Source: Chelonoidis abingdonii (lineage: Eukaryota; Chordata; Testudines; Testudinidae). From it: a stretch of DNA of 64,000 nucleotides. The stretch is from NCBI RefSeq assembly GCF_003597395.2, contig NC_133771.1, positions 49,700,962 to 49,764,961 on the forward strand, written 5' to 3'. The first letter of the stretch is position 1, and every line of letters starts with the position of its first letter. The notes beneath the pieces are model-generated. The model did not search any database. It was not told the DNA's origin and saw only the letters and a program-made list of their open reading frames with translations. Below, in pieces: positions 1-12,300 of the stretch. Both the position numbers and the translations under genes were made by a program.

Positions 1-1515
1 GTGCTGTAAGTGTAGACAAGCCCTCAGTCAGGTGCTAGAAAGGTAATGAAACTGTATAACCCAGGTTTGAGCAGGGGACACAGAACTGAGTTTTTTCATA
101 TACTCAGTCCAAATGTCTCACACAGTCTTCCCTAGTACTCTGTAATTTTATATATGAGGAAACTAAAAAAGAGAAATATAAGTGACTTGATCACGGGACA
201 GTGTAAGGGCCTGGAACAGAAATCATCTAGCTTTCCAGGTTTTTTCTCAACCCACTAGAGCAGATCATTTCCAAAAAGTAGACAACTGTGGGTTTTTTAA
301 ACAGAAAACTTAATAGTTACTGCCATAAAAGGTGTGTCCCAGTACATCAAATCATAATAAGACACAAAAGCATAAAATATGTCTTAGAATGTTGTTTGAA
401 ACTCTTAAGTGTGCAGAATACGTGTAGCTTAAATAATGAATACAATTTAATGCAGACTTAAGAAACTCATGCAGTAATACAATGAAAACCCTGAACAGGT
501 CTTTTCAGTGACGGATTTTAAAGTTTCAAAACCGGATTCTTTACCTTTGTAATTATACCTCTGTTTTTTCTTCTGAAGTTGTTCCAAATCAATTTTACAA
601 AGCACAAAAAGTTGCATGATTGGACCCTTTAATATTAATATGAATTAATGTTTAACCGTGTGTAAATAGAAGTATTTATGATTATGTAATATACATGGGT
701 GGGTAGTATGAAGTGTTCTCTTTGCTGTTTAAAGAGATACTGTTCATAAGCTACAACAGGATGTTATAGTCCACTCTTAAAGAATGATGCCAATGTCAAT
801 CAAGGAAGAGGAAACGCCTGCAATTAGACTCTGTAGTCACTTTGCATCTGCAAAACAATTACTATCCATTGTATGTTGAGCAAACATTAAACATAACAAT
901 ATGATCATAACTGATGTGAGATTTTTGTATTCACTTTTGCTGCTTCTATTGCTGAAAGGCTTTTATCACCTACATATGATTATTCATACTAATACCCCCC
1001 AAAACAAAACAAACTTCAAGATGATGTTAAGATTGCAAGCACATGTCAGTGGTCTGAGTGCATATTATTATCTTTTAAGAACATTAGAGTTAAAAAAAAA
1101 AAAAAGAAAAAACAAAACAAAACCTTAGGAAACCAGGAAATGCAGAGTTAAAATTGCATCTCTTAACAAGGCTTTCAAATTATCTTCTATCTCCCCATCC
1201 TAGCAACATCCAGAGAAAATGAGAACATAATACTTTATCCATCCATAATGCATAGTTTCATTTTTGAGTGAGCACAAAAGCCCAATTGTTAGAAATCATT
1301 ACTACAAAGTGGCAAAAAAGTAGTAGAAGTCTTTTGGAACTGAGTTTAACAGCTCTATTTCTGTGGAGTCATAATTCAGGAGCACCTTGTTCCAGTCGCA
1401 TCTAATTTTGTAGAAAATTTTTACCACAGCTCCAGACCTAACCTACCAATTTTGACACCAATATGATTTTCAATGTGGATTTTAGAGAATGTGACATAAA
1501 ATCAGGTTTATAACA
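1..1515. other. Non-coding DNA, inside DST intron
   Basis: AT-rich sequence with a short A-rich run near 1092-1120. I recognise no exon or repeat family here. Confidence 0.5.
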
Positions 1516-1520
1516 GAAAC

Positions 1521-1812
1521 TTAGGTTATGTTTACACTGCCCCACAGTTCAGACTATGGGGGAGTCAATAGCAGGATGCACCAAAGTACTCTGCTATAAC
1601 AACCCCGTGTGGATGCTGTGGCTGTGAACTAAAAGGTTCCTAGTTCACAGTCTACATTAATGCAAATTAGGAATCATTTAGTTCAAATCTGTAGCATCCG
1701 TGTGGGGGAATTACAGCACAGCTCTTTGGTGAGCATTGCTATTCACACCCCTAAAGTCCCAACTGCAGGACAGTGTACACAGCCAAAGTTGCAAACTGAA
1801 CTATAACATAAC
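1521..1812. mobile_element. MITE-like element (Harbinger/Chompy-like)
   Basis: Starts near TTAGGTTATGTTTACACTGC and ends with an approximate inverted copy. It has the TATGT.TACAC end signature and about 290-bp size of the other MITEs in this window. The ends are diverged. Confidence 0.45.
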
Positions 1813-3980
1813 CAGCAGTTTAAAAACTGCAAATCATTGCTTTCTTTGGGATGTGATATCAAAGCTGTGTAACTCAGATGAAACTGCTCTACAACTTATA
1901 GAAACGTAACTGAAGTCAAAATGCACCCGACTCCCTCTCTTGAAGACTGAAGTACCTATGGCAGAACAAAGTAATGATGGAAATACAAGGTCACGCCCTA
2001 CATAGCATACTGCAGCCTCCTTAATCCCTTACTTATTATTAACTTCAAGGTGATGGAAGTTTGGGCCAGACAGCCTGGCCCTATTTCAGCATCGTAGGTC
2101 ACACACAGTTAATTGTCATTGAAAATTTCAGCACATTTTCAGTAAATACATGATCATAATCAGAAGGAAAACTGATAAAGACAGCAATGGAAACTAAGGA
2201 ACCAGTTTAATTCCTGGGGACAAAAGATATTCTTTTATACTTCCTCTCTGTTATTCACAAGTATGGGATCAACTAAGGCTATTATGCATGAAAGACAATA
2301 CGGGTCAGATTCTGATTTCAGTTCCACCACTGTAAATGAGGAGTAACTCCACTAAAGTCTGATTGTCCCACCACAAGATGTAGATAACTCCACTGATTTC
2401 AAAGGGAGTTACTTGTATCCTTCATTAGAAGAGTAGAGCTGAGTGATTAGGAGTCAATAGTTACTCCAGATGTATTATTCATGGAATTGAGATCAGAATC
2501 CAACCTCCTAGATGTATAACATATTTATTATTACTTCATTATATTTTGTGGCTTTGACATCTCATCAATGGAATGCTTATACTGGAAGGAGCCATAAATT
2601 ATAGTTTTAAACCTGAAATCAAAGTGTGACCTTTTGCTGTTCTTAAGGTTTTAGTTCTTTTTTATTTAAAAAAAAAAAAATCACACAGCAATGTCTAGAA
2701 ACAGCCACACTCCTGGACTAGTAAAGTCCACGGTCATGTGCATGTAAAAAAAAAAAAAAAAAAAGGGTATCTTCAAAAAATTAAAACTGCCCAGGAATAG
2801 GAGAAGAGATAATGTGGGGCAACGTATAAAGCAGGACAAATGGCAGAGAAATAGTTAGAGTAGCAATAAATGAATTCCAGTGTAGAGAGGAAAGAGCAGC
2901 TGGAGAGGAAGTCAGGGACAAGCAACAAGGAAAGAGGTTGCAGATGTTGGCACAGCGGCAGGAAAATAGAAGTCTTGAGTCAAACAGTGTCAGGAGAGGA
3001 GATTTTGAGTGTGGAGTCATTAGTTGTGAAAAACAATACAACCTAAGAAAACTGAAATAACAAGTCTCTCAGTAAGTACATGGAGGTCTTAGTGGCTGAT
3101 CCAATTGGCCTACTGAAGTCAAGGAGAGTCTTTGGATTAAGCACTTGGGGCCAGATTTTCAAAAGGTATTTGGGAGCCTAAAGATTCAGATAGGTGACAA
3201 CTTTTACAACAATTTAATAAGATTGCAATATGTGAATAAATTAAAGACAAGTCCGGTGCATACTAATATACTGAGCTCTCCTATAAATTTCTTGACATCA
3301 AACAATGTGTTTAAAAAACTCCATATACTTTCTTCCTCATATAATATCTACAAAATGTTTTTCTTGAATTTATACATAAAAACAAAACCATAGAATATCT
3401 GAATAAAGATGTGCATGCATAGCTCATGGTTCTACAGACACCACAAACAGGTAAGCCTTGCTGTCAGGATCCTTACCGTATCACAAGAATCCTTTGGGTG
3501 TGAGCTTTGCTTTAGGCTATGATCCTTAAACACGTACATAACTCTGCTATTCTGAGCAGTCCCACTGATGCGCAATGGGGCTCTTCATATCAGTAAATTT
3601 CTGCACACGGCTAAGAGTTTGGAGGATCACTGCCTGCACTGTTATTTGTGTAGCATCCTTTGCATAGTATTTGGTTTTATAATTATCCTGCTATCATAAA
3701 TATTAGCATGCACTTTTGTGTTATGTTTCAATGCTTTTAGATTTTAAATGAGCCTAGTGACTGCTTGATTAGGTTTATGTGAGTCAGCCATCTTGTAAGC
3801 ACTTCACATTGGCTGTAGAAGCCAAGAGATACATCTTTGGGGAAGTGTTTAGTGATGTAGATGAAACTACGATTTGAGAGACCTGCACATCCAGCTAGCC
3901 CCATAGCACAGTAGCCATGAAACCTCTTCACTACCTACACTATCTTGGATCCATGCCAACAAAGAAGCAAATCTCAACTT
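1813..3980. repeat. Intronic DNA with one old dispersed repeat (about 2305-2420) and A-runs
   Basis: 2305-2420 (CAGATTCTGATTTCAG... GGAGTAACTCCACT...) is like an old amniote dispersed repeat I have seen in turtles. Poly(A) runs lie at about 2666-2681 and 2746-2764. Otherwise I see nothing. Confidence 0.4.
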
Positions 3981-3982
3981 TT

Positions 3983-4200
3983 TAAAGTGGGTCTCAAATT
4001 TTTGTACTGGTGACCCCTTTCACATAGCAAGCCTCTGAGTGCAATCCCCCTTATAAATTGAAAACACTTTAAAATATATTTAACATCATTATAAATGCTG
4101 GCAGCAAAGCAGGTTTTGGGGTGGAGGTTCACAACTTGTGACCCCCCATCTAATACCTCACAATCCACAGGGGTCCTGACCCCCAGTTTGAGAAACCCTG
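3983..4200 (-). mobile_element. hAT-type non-autonomous element (old copy)
   Basis: Ends in GTTTGAGAAACCCTGG, the inverted form of the CAGTGGTTCTCAAAC end seen at 9435 and 43665. Its interior (CCCCTTTCACATAGCAAGCCTCTGAGTG...) is the reverse complement of the outer element at 43565-43640, so both belong to one family. Confidence 0.6.
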
Positions 4201-4204
4201 GGTT

Positions 4205-4756
4205 ATACCAACATTACAAATGTAGGTAAGATTCACAAAACCCCTTGTAATTGAAAAACAAAGGTTTTAAAACACTAACAAAGCAGCCAGGAAAAAGACC
4301 TCCCTAGGAGAAGTAAATTCACAGTAGCAGTCAGGCTTTTGCATCTTCTTGCATGATCTTCATTCCCTCAGAAAATCAAGCCACTTACTTAGGTACCTAT
4401 ATTTTGAAAACTTGTCTATCACAGACCATATTCTCAGGAGATGTAAATTATCATAGCTCAGTTGACTTCCAAGGAGCTATACCAGTTTACACTACCTGAG
4501 AATAAGGTCCCACTTCTCTTCAAGATTTCTACATTCTGTCTAAAACCTCACTAAAGGCCCACTTCAGTAAAATATATGTTTGCTTTCCATGGTTTAAAGC
4601 CTGCATAAGATAATACGGCCACCTATAGGGAACGTCTCCACAAGATAATACTGATGCCGTTAAGGATCACACTGGACACAAAAGTTATTGTTTATCTTGC
4701 ACCATAACAGAAGCACATTACATTACAACATTGTGTTGGAGGTTGGTTATCTGGAG
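4205..4756. other. Non-coding DNA, nothing recognised
   Basis: Intronic sequence without a recognised repeat or splice-bounded coding block. Confidence 0.4.
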
Positions 4757-6045
4757 CTAGATTCACAAAAGGACTTAGGAATCATGACACTGAGTATCAC
4801 AACACCTAACTTTCATGTGCCTAGAAAATCATTGAGCTTCACAAAGCCTGAATTAGGAGCTCAGGCTCCCTATACTACAAATGGAGACAGGCACCCAAGA
4901 GTGGGATTCACAAAAGCCAGCATGCTGCACAAGGAGCCACCTAACCTAGCCCAGGGGAGATGTGGAGAAGAGGGGTGTTCTCTAAGCCCTGCCCTACTCA
5001 GGGAGTTCAATGCCTATATCCAGGCAGGAGGGAGGTGCCTTTCTCTGCTTGGGAGTTTCAGCTATGAATCCTTCCCTGGACTCAGGCATTTGTTGCAAGA
5101 GGCCAGGGGAAGAGGACACATTCCTTGTAACCATGCTAGCCAACTACAAAAGCAATTTTTCCTCCCTTGGTGTTCACACCTCAACTACTAGAAGAGGGCC
5201 TCATCCTCCCTGACTGAGCTAACCTCGTTATCTCTAGACTGATTCTTGCCTGCATATTTACACTTGCCTCTGACGAAGTGGGTTTTCACCCACAAAAGCT
5301 CATGCTCCAATACGTCTGTTAGTCTATAAGGTACCACAGGACTCATTGTGGCTTTTTACAGATCCAGACTAACACGGCTACCCCTCTGATACTTGATTCC
5401 TTATAACCGTTAGCCCAGTGTTTTGGGTACTTACCCAAGATGCAGGAGACTCATGTTCAATTCCTCATCTGTCTAATGAGAAGGCATTTGAATAGGGGTC
5501 TCCCTCCTCTCAGGTGAGTATCCTAACTACTGAGTTGTGGGATATTCTGATGTGGGGCTCCCTCAATCTTTTGTGTTGAAGGCATTTCACTTTTGATAAA
5601 TAATTAGAGAGCCACTAGAACCAGGGGACTGGATCCTGGGTCTCCTACATCCTGGGCAAGTGTGCTCACCACCAAACTATAGTATAGAGTCATTCTTTCC
5701 CCCTCACTCCAGCTGATTTGTGTGAAGGTAGGCGTGCTCTGAGCACACCTAATGGGTCAAGCCCTGCAGGTGAGTTAGGTGAACGAATGCCTCTCTTCAC
5801 CCAGGGTTAGATAGGAGATAAGTGTCTGGACACCTACAGTGAGGGAGCACTAAGTATGCTCAGATGCAGAACCATAGGCACCTAGGGATCTTTTATCCTG
5901 AAAGTTTAGGCACTGAGTGAGATTAGGTGCCTACAGCATTCACTGAAAGCTGAGCAAGGGTTTTGTGAATACCAGCATCACTTAAATCTGGGATTTAAAT
6001 GCCTAACACGGCAACTAGGCACCTAAATCCATTTCTGAATCTGGG
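4757..6045. mobile_element. Non-autonomous DNA transposon with inverted ends, about 1.3 kb, interrupted
   Basis: The left end (AGATTCACAAAAGGACTTAGG) and the reverse complement of the right end (AGATTCAGAAATGGATTTAGG) match well. Repeated phrases like AGGCACCTA recur inside. Another repeat (5245-5393) is inserted in it. The 167-codon ORF at 4688-5191 runs through this element and has no protein-like features. Confidence 0.6.
5245..5393 (-). mobile_element. Turtle retroposon family 'GTAGCC..GTTAGTCTG', copy 1
   Basis: Read on the minus strand it runs TATCAGAGGGGTAGCCGTGT, GACTAACAGACGTATTGGAG, GTGGGTGAAAACCCACTTCG. The same family occurs at 27335, 44148, 48108 and 50363. I cannot name its class with confidence; a 13-base target duplication at the 48108 copy suggests retroposition. 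Confidence 0.7.
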
Positions 6046-6720
6046 TACTGCAGGCATCAGTATTTGGTTTAAACGTATATATCTCCATTATTTATCTTGA
6101 AGAAGGACTAAACAATATATGCATGGACCTTGCAGAGGCACTAATCCTGCAAATACTTGTACATGCTTAATTTTACACATGGGAGCAGTCCTACTGCCTT
6201 CAGTGGGACTTCTCGCAGTCGCAAAATTAAGTATATTCATAAGTGCTTAGGTTCACAGCCTAAACTGGAAGGTGCTGAGATTACTAACAAGAAGAGAGAA
6301 GCAATCCAAGTGAACCTAAAGAGATTAGACCCAGGGCAGGAAACAGCAAAAACAAGATTTGACTTGCAAAAATGAAAGCTAATACATCTGGTGATGGGAA
6401 ACACCGATTTGCACAATACTGATTTTCAACAACAAGAAAAAGAAACCTGGAATGCAATAATAGCGCAAGAATCCTATCGGTGGCAGTGGACAGCAATGCA
6501 CCTGAGTATATACTGAAATAATGACAGCAAAACTGGCCAATCCAATTTAGGGCTGAACACAGAAATATCATGGAAGAAGGAGGTAATCTCTTTCTATAAG
6601 GTTCTACAATGATTTCTTTCTATATGGTTCTGGCATGAGCACACTTGAAATGCAGTGCACATAACAAGGCACCTCATTGCCAGAAATATATTAACAAAGA
6701 AGAGGAAGTTAAGAAAAAAA
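6046..6720. other. Intronic DNA, old repeat traces only
   Basis: 6130-6215 (CTGCAAATACTTGTACATGC..., CTTCAGTGGGACTTCTCGC) resembles an old dispersed amniote repeat. No coding evidence. Confidence 0.35.
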
Positions 6721-6724
6721 GCAA

Positions 6725-7110
6725 TAAAAATGATCAGAGGGCTGAAGGAAACCATTTTTGAGGAGAGATTAAAACAGTAAATATGTATATGCTCTCCAAG
6801 TGATGACTGGGGAAGGGGGGCATGACAAGTGTCTACAAATATTTACAGTGTGTGAACACTAAGAAGGCAGAAAAATTATTTAAGGGCAGTACAAGTAGGT
6901 ATAACTAGGAGCGACAGGATAAAAAATACAGAAAGATAAATGTAGGCTGAAGATCAAGAAAACTTCCTGACAGTATTATATTAGAATGTGGAATAGTATA
7001 CAAAAAGAAATGGGAGAAGCATCAGTATCTGAGACATAAAAACTAGACTGAACAAAGCATTAGAATATGTACTGTAGGGAACAATCCTGAACTGACAGGG
7101 AAAAGCATGA
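6725..7110 (+). mobile_element. CR1 LINE 3' fragment
   Basis: The phrases GAGGAGAGATTAAAACAG, CATGACAAGTGTCTACAAAT, AGAATGTGGAATAGTATAC follow the usual order of the end of CR1 ORF2. It is truncated and broken by stops. Confidence 0.6.
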
Positions 7111-7836
7111 TAGGATGGCATAACAAGTCTATCTCCATAAGTAATTTTTAGAATTCTATAAAACACCACAAAGCTGCAACGCAATCTCATGGCATCAACC
7201 CTATTCATAATGTCATTAGGAGCTTATTAACAATTTCATCATAACTTAAAATGAAAGAGAAAATGCTGATTTTGTCAGTTAAATTTTCCTTGAAACACGC
7301 AGTTTAATAAAGTTAAAGGGCTAATTTATGTTTATATCATGTGTTCTTACTGAAAACGTAGAACCGGACACCATTCAAAGACACAGCACTAGCCATAGGC
7401 TACAAAAATAATATCAAATTTATTCTATAACCATAACAGCGCTTAGGGAAATGTTCTCTAAATTTGGGATTTACAGTATTAATGTCATAATGGCGGGTTT
7501 TACACAATATTGCACAGACCCACTAAAATAAGATGCGTGGCAAGATGCTTGGTAAGATTACCCCCCATCAGAATTTCTGCCTTGTTGCATCCCTTTGTCT
7601 GGTCCCCGGGTCTCCAAGGTGTGTTGCTGGTTTTGCATAGCAAACTCTTTCTTGCAATATGAGCTTGCTGCTCATGCAAGTTCACATTGCTAGTCCACTC
7701 TTCCAGCACCTCTGGTGCTCTGCTCCCCATGCAGGCAACCAGAGGCAGTCAATCAATAGTCCCAGAAACATAGGAGCACCATGGTTAAGTGCTCCTTCAC
7801 CACAGGCATACAATGCGGGTTAGAAGGAGGTAAAGA

Positions 7837-8260
7837 ATGATGCAGCAGGAAGGGGAATCTGGAAGAGGGAGAAAAGTGGAGTGGGGGCAGATGAAAGAGG
7901 AAAGAGAGAGAGGGAAGAGGGGAAGGAAGGGCAGAGAACAAGGGGAGAAAGGACTAGAAGAGGACAGAGCAGGGAAAGAGAAGAGTAGAGCTGGCAAAGG
8001 GGAACAGACTGGAAATCAAGAGAGACCATCAACAAAGGGAGTATAACATAGGAGAGTGAGAACAAGATGGTGTTCAGAGCAAAAAGGACTAGGGGGGTAA
8101 ATAGAAAGTAGAGGAAAAGGAATACAGGGCAGTGGAGAAGAGGAGTACTAAAATGATATGAAAGGAGAGACTAGTAAAGGAATAAGAGAAACAAGTGGGA
8201 GTCAGAGAGATAACTGGGAGATAAAAGGGAGAGGAAAGAAGGGACTAAGAAATCTGCTAG
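7837..8260. repeat. Purine (GA)-rich tract
   Basis: About 420 bp almost free of pyrimidines on the plus strand in its first half (GGAAGAGGGAGAAAAGTGG...). Similar in style to the purine-rich LINE-like block at 54570-56780. The ORFs on both strands here are low-complexity artefacts. Confidence 0.6.
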
Positions 8261-8364
8261 AAGATCACACTGATTACTGTGCTTAATTCTTGGCTCTGTG
8301 TTAGAAGGATGTAGCTCATTCTAGAGGATGCAATTGAGTAAGAGGAAGAAGGACAGGGGCTTTA

Positions 8365-8652
8365 TTAGGGCTTGTCTGCAAACCAAAGTTGTACTGCTTT
8401 AACAATACCAGTCTAGTTAAAGCAGTACAGTCTCCCTACTGGGGATGCTATCATATTCATATAAAGGTGCTTACACCAGTACAGCTCATTCCCATACAGG
8501 AAGGGAAATAAGCTATATCTATATAAGGAACCTTTATACTTATCTATAATATCCACACTAGGAGTTGTACCTGCGTAAGTATTTCAGTAAAAAAATTACC
8601 CCTAACCAAAATAGTTATACTGGTACAAAAAATATGTGTAGGCCAGGCTTTA
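8365..8652. mobile_element. Chompy/Harbinger-like MITE
   Basis: Ends AGGGCTTGTCTGCA and (reverse complement) AAAGCCTGGCCTACACA. About 290 bp, with internal inverted stretches (TGTACTGCTTTAAC / GTTAAAGCAGTACA) forming a hairpin. Class assignment is by similarity of ends from memory. Confidence 0.6.
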
Positions 8653-9141
8653 GAGTGAAGAAAGGTGGGGCTTGATCCAAATTTTGCATAACAGAAAAGT
8701 GTCAGCCATAGCATAGAGCTGAAGAGATCTCTAAATTGTCTTTGTACAAATGTACCTAGTGTTGAGACCAAACAAAATTTCAGCACAGTACTTAGAATCT
8801 TTGACAGGTCTAATCCTGTGAGGCATTTCATCAGAATATATGTCGTGTGCCAAAAAATACATGCAAAAATTACGTTAGGATGATTTCAGTACTGAATTTT
8901 TGAGTAAAAGTAAAAATTCTAAATAAAACCCTTCATAACTGAGTTTAAAAAAAATCAGTGAAGCATCAACATTAAAAACAATCTAACAAATTTATATGTG
9001 CAGTTATTGATCATGAGATTTGGGTTTTTTCTGAAGTGATAAACAGAGTAATGCCCATACACATCTCACAAAATAAAATTATATTCCACACTTCAATCTG
9101 ACATTTTGTATGTTATTATACTACAAGAGTCAAATACTCAC
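8653..9141. other. DST intron flank, nothing recognised
   Basis: AT-rich sequence immediately downstream (in DST direction) of exon 3. Confidence 0.4.
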
Positions 9142-9330
9142 AGGTTTTCGAGTTGGTGTGACTTGAACAGAATGGTAAAATTCTGGCTGAACTCTGCTGT
9201 TTTTCTTGATTTTTCTTTTCCTTATGGAAGTTTCTTGTTCACTCAAGAGATGTACTTCCGCTAGAGGCTGTGTTTCTTCAAGACGAGGTGCTACACGTCT
9301 TCTAGCATGACGAGGACTTGGTCTAAAACC
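9142..9330 (-). CDS. DST: DST coding exon 3
   Basis: It is 63 whole codons, starting GFRPSPRHARRRVAPRLEE and ending EFYHSVQVTPTRKP. The acceptor is TGTGTTATAG and the donor GTGAGT. Its basic, low-complexity character (RKRKIKKNSR) fits the cytoplasmic linker between the membrane anchor and the calponin-homology domains. The human exon, as I recall it, has a run of alanines after RRRV that the turtle exon lacks. The next human segment (beginning SSGNASYRC) was not seen in 1-9141. Confidence 0.92.
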
Positions 9331-12300
9331 CTATAACACAGAAAAGACAATTGCAATGTTTGACAATTCTCAGAATGCAGCAACATAACAAAAAGAAATA
9401 AAGTAGAGGATTTTATTAATTATTAGGACTAGAGCAGTGGTTCTCAAACTCGGGCTACCGCTTATGTAGGGAAAGCCCCTGGTGGGCTGGGCCGGTTTGT
9501 TTATCTGCTAGGTCTGCAGGTTCGGCCAATCGTAGCTCCCACTGGCCACAGTTCGTTGCTCCAGGCCAATGGGAGCTGCAGGAAGCGGCGGCCAGCAAAT
9601 CCCTTGTCTCACACCACTTCCCGCAGCCCCCATTGGCCTGGAGCGGCGAACCTGCAGATCCAGCAGATAAATAAACCGGCCCGGCCCGCCAGGGGTTTCC
9701 CATACACAAGCAGCAGCCTCAGTTTGAGAACCACTAGACTAGAGAGAAAAACACACTGAGGATGAAGGTTTACAGATACTGTAATTATAAAATTAGCATG
9801 TGGCAGTAAAGGGACATTGTTAAGTAGTTTAGGCATCACATCTCTCTTTCTCTCTATGTATATATGTAGATTATAACTATTATAGGCAGAGCTGGTAGTT
9901 ACATCTTTAATTAAGGTTGCTTAACATTTTTCATTATAAGCCTATGTTTTCAGTTGCTTGTATCTTTACCAAACTCTATTAAGATTAAAATTATCTACGC
10001 TTGATCTCTGCCTCAGGCTGAATTGTTTTGGAAAATTCCAGCAAAAATGGTTCAGTCAAAAATCAGTAGTTTGCCAATGTTAATTTTTTGCTAACCATTT
10101 CTTTTAAGAGCTCTACCTCTTCCAGGGTTTGGAGGAGGAACTTTAAATTTGACAGCAGAATATTCCTCAGGTCAAGGGGCTGTCTTATGCTGTCACCACA
10201 CAAATTCACCCAGATTTGGCCAAGTTATGGGCCTCTGAAAATTGTTGTTTGACAAGCTCAATAAAGCTTATTACAGGCTGTCATAAATAGATAGCTAAGG
10301 GTTAATGTTTCTTTTACCTGTAAAGGGTTAACAAAGGGAACCAAACACCTGACATGAGGACCAATTAGGAAACCGGATTTTTTAAAAGCTTAAGGGAGGG
10401 AATTTGTGGGTCTTCTTTGTTTTGGGTCTGTGTCTTTTGTCTGTCTCTCAGCTATGAGAAGGTTCTTTCTATTTTTTAATCTTCTGTTTTCAAATGTAAG
10501 TACAGGTAGAACAACAATATAGGCTTTATATTGTTTTGGTTGTATTTACATGTGTGTAGCTTGCTGGAATGTTTTAAATTGGATATCTTTTTGAATTAGA
10601 CTGTTTATTTACTTTTTTTTAAGCAATATCCTGTATTATTGTCATCTTGATACAGAGAAAAATTTTTTTTTTTTATAAAGTTTTCTTTTTAAGACTTGTT
10701 TGATTTTTCTCTCTGGGGTAGGCTAAGGAACAAGGGGAGGGAATTCTCTTGTGTTAGATCTACGGAGGATAAGCTCTGCAGCACCAGGGAATTTGTGGGA
10801 GGGGGAAAGAGAGAGAGAATCATTTCTGTTTCCTTGTATTTGGGTTTGTCTCTTTTGTGGAATAGAGGAGTATGTCTTTAGTATTGTGATGTAAAGAGAT
10901 TGCATTAATACTCTCAGGTTAGCCCAGAGAGGAAAGTCTGGGTGGGAGAGGGAGGGGAAGGGAAGTGGAGTATTTCCCTTGCCGGTAAGATTCAGAGCTT
11001 CTGGTCTTGTGAGGTCCCTCCAGGGAAAGTTTGGGGGGACCAGAGCGAGGCAGGCGCTGTAATTCCTGTCTGGTGGCAGCGAGATAAGATCCAAGCTGGT
11101 AATTAAGCTTGGAGGTTCATGCTAAGCACCCAGATTTTGGACGCTAAGGTGCGGATTTGGGAGAAAGGCTTATGATACAGGCTTGTTGTGAAAATCTGTG
11201 AACATGCGTCCAACCCTATGAAGCTTCATTCCCACAGGCCAATTATACCACCCAGGTGGTCACTCTAATCACTACATGCCAACTGAATTAAGCATGCTCC
11301 AAGTATCATAAAGCTCCTACAAGAAAATCACACTGACCATGCTCCAACCCAACACACACCAACGGCACTGAGTATGTTCCTAGCTCTCACTGAGCCAGGG
11401 AATAGAACCCAGGTCCCTAATTTATCATACCATCCACCTAGTCCAGGGCCGGCTCTAGCAATTTTGCCGCCCCAAGCATGGCGGCAAGCCGCAGGGGGCG
11501 CTCTGCCACTTGCCGGTCCCGCGGCTCCGGTGGACCTCCCGCAGGCATTTCTGCAGACAGTCAGCTGGTCCCGCAGCTCCAGTGGAGCTGCTGCAGGCGT
11601 GTCTGCAGGAGGTCCACCGGAGCTGCGGGACCAGCGGACCATCCACAGCCATGCCTGCGGCAGGTCCACCGGAGCCGCCTGCCGCCCTCCCAGCAACCGG
11701 CAGAGCGCCCCAAGCACGTGCTTGGCGCACTGTGGCCTGGAGCCGGCCCTGACCTAGTCACACTGCTTTTCAGAATGAACGTGTCAAATCCTTGTCTGTG
11801 CTATCTGTAACCAAAATACCATATTCAATTTCACAGCCCAAAATAAAACCAAGAATTCCTAATTCCCAATATTCTTCTCATGTCTACAAAACAGCTGTGT
11901 GAGCTACTGTCAGTGTGTGTGCTTCATCACCCTGTAATGGGTGACCCATGTAGAAAACAACACCATTGCTACCGGCAAGTCTGTACTGTGGTCCTGGATT
12001 GCAACTCTGCTTTTGTCACATTCAGGGCTGGGTAGTGAATAAAGTTCCATAGGATGTAATTTCTGTTTTTTCAGTTTTATTTTTTTTTAAACCAAGTTAA
12101 TTACAATAAAAATTATGTTAAAAATGTTATTTAGGTGGCAAATTCAAGCAAAGTTAGCAAAGCCCAGAATTACAGGTGTCTATGCAACCTTAATTTGCTC
12201 TCTTTGTGCCTATGCATTCTAATACAAACTTGCATGACATGATCACATATTACCCATGCCTCATTCAATGCACAGGATGGTCAGTGAATGAAGCAGAGAT

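Noticed and set aside
4688..5191. 167-codon plus-strand ORF
   Set aside because: It lies within a non-autonomous DNA transposon (4757-6045), shows no domain or splice context, and is mirrored by another frame.
1..9141. Further DST exons left of exon 3
   Set aside because: I looked on the minus strand for the next segment and the calponin-homology exons and did not see them; they probably lie outside the window.
11328..11810. Six overlapping ORFs of 66-129 codons
   Set aside because: All arise from the palindromic hAT element at 11444-11751, whose two strands resemble each other.
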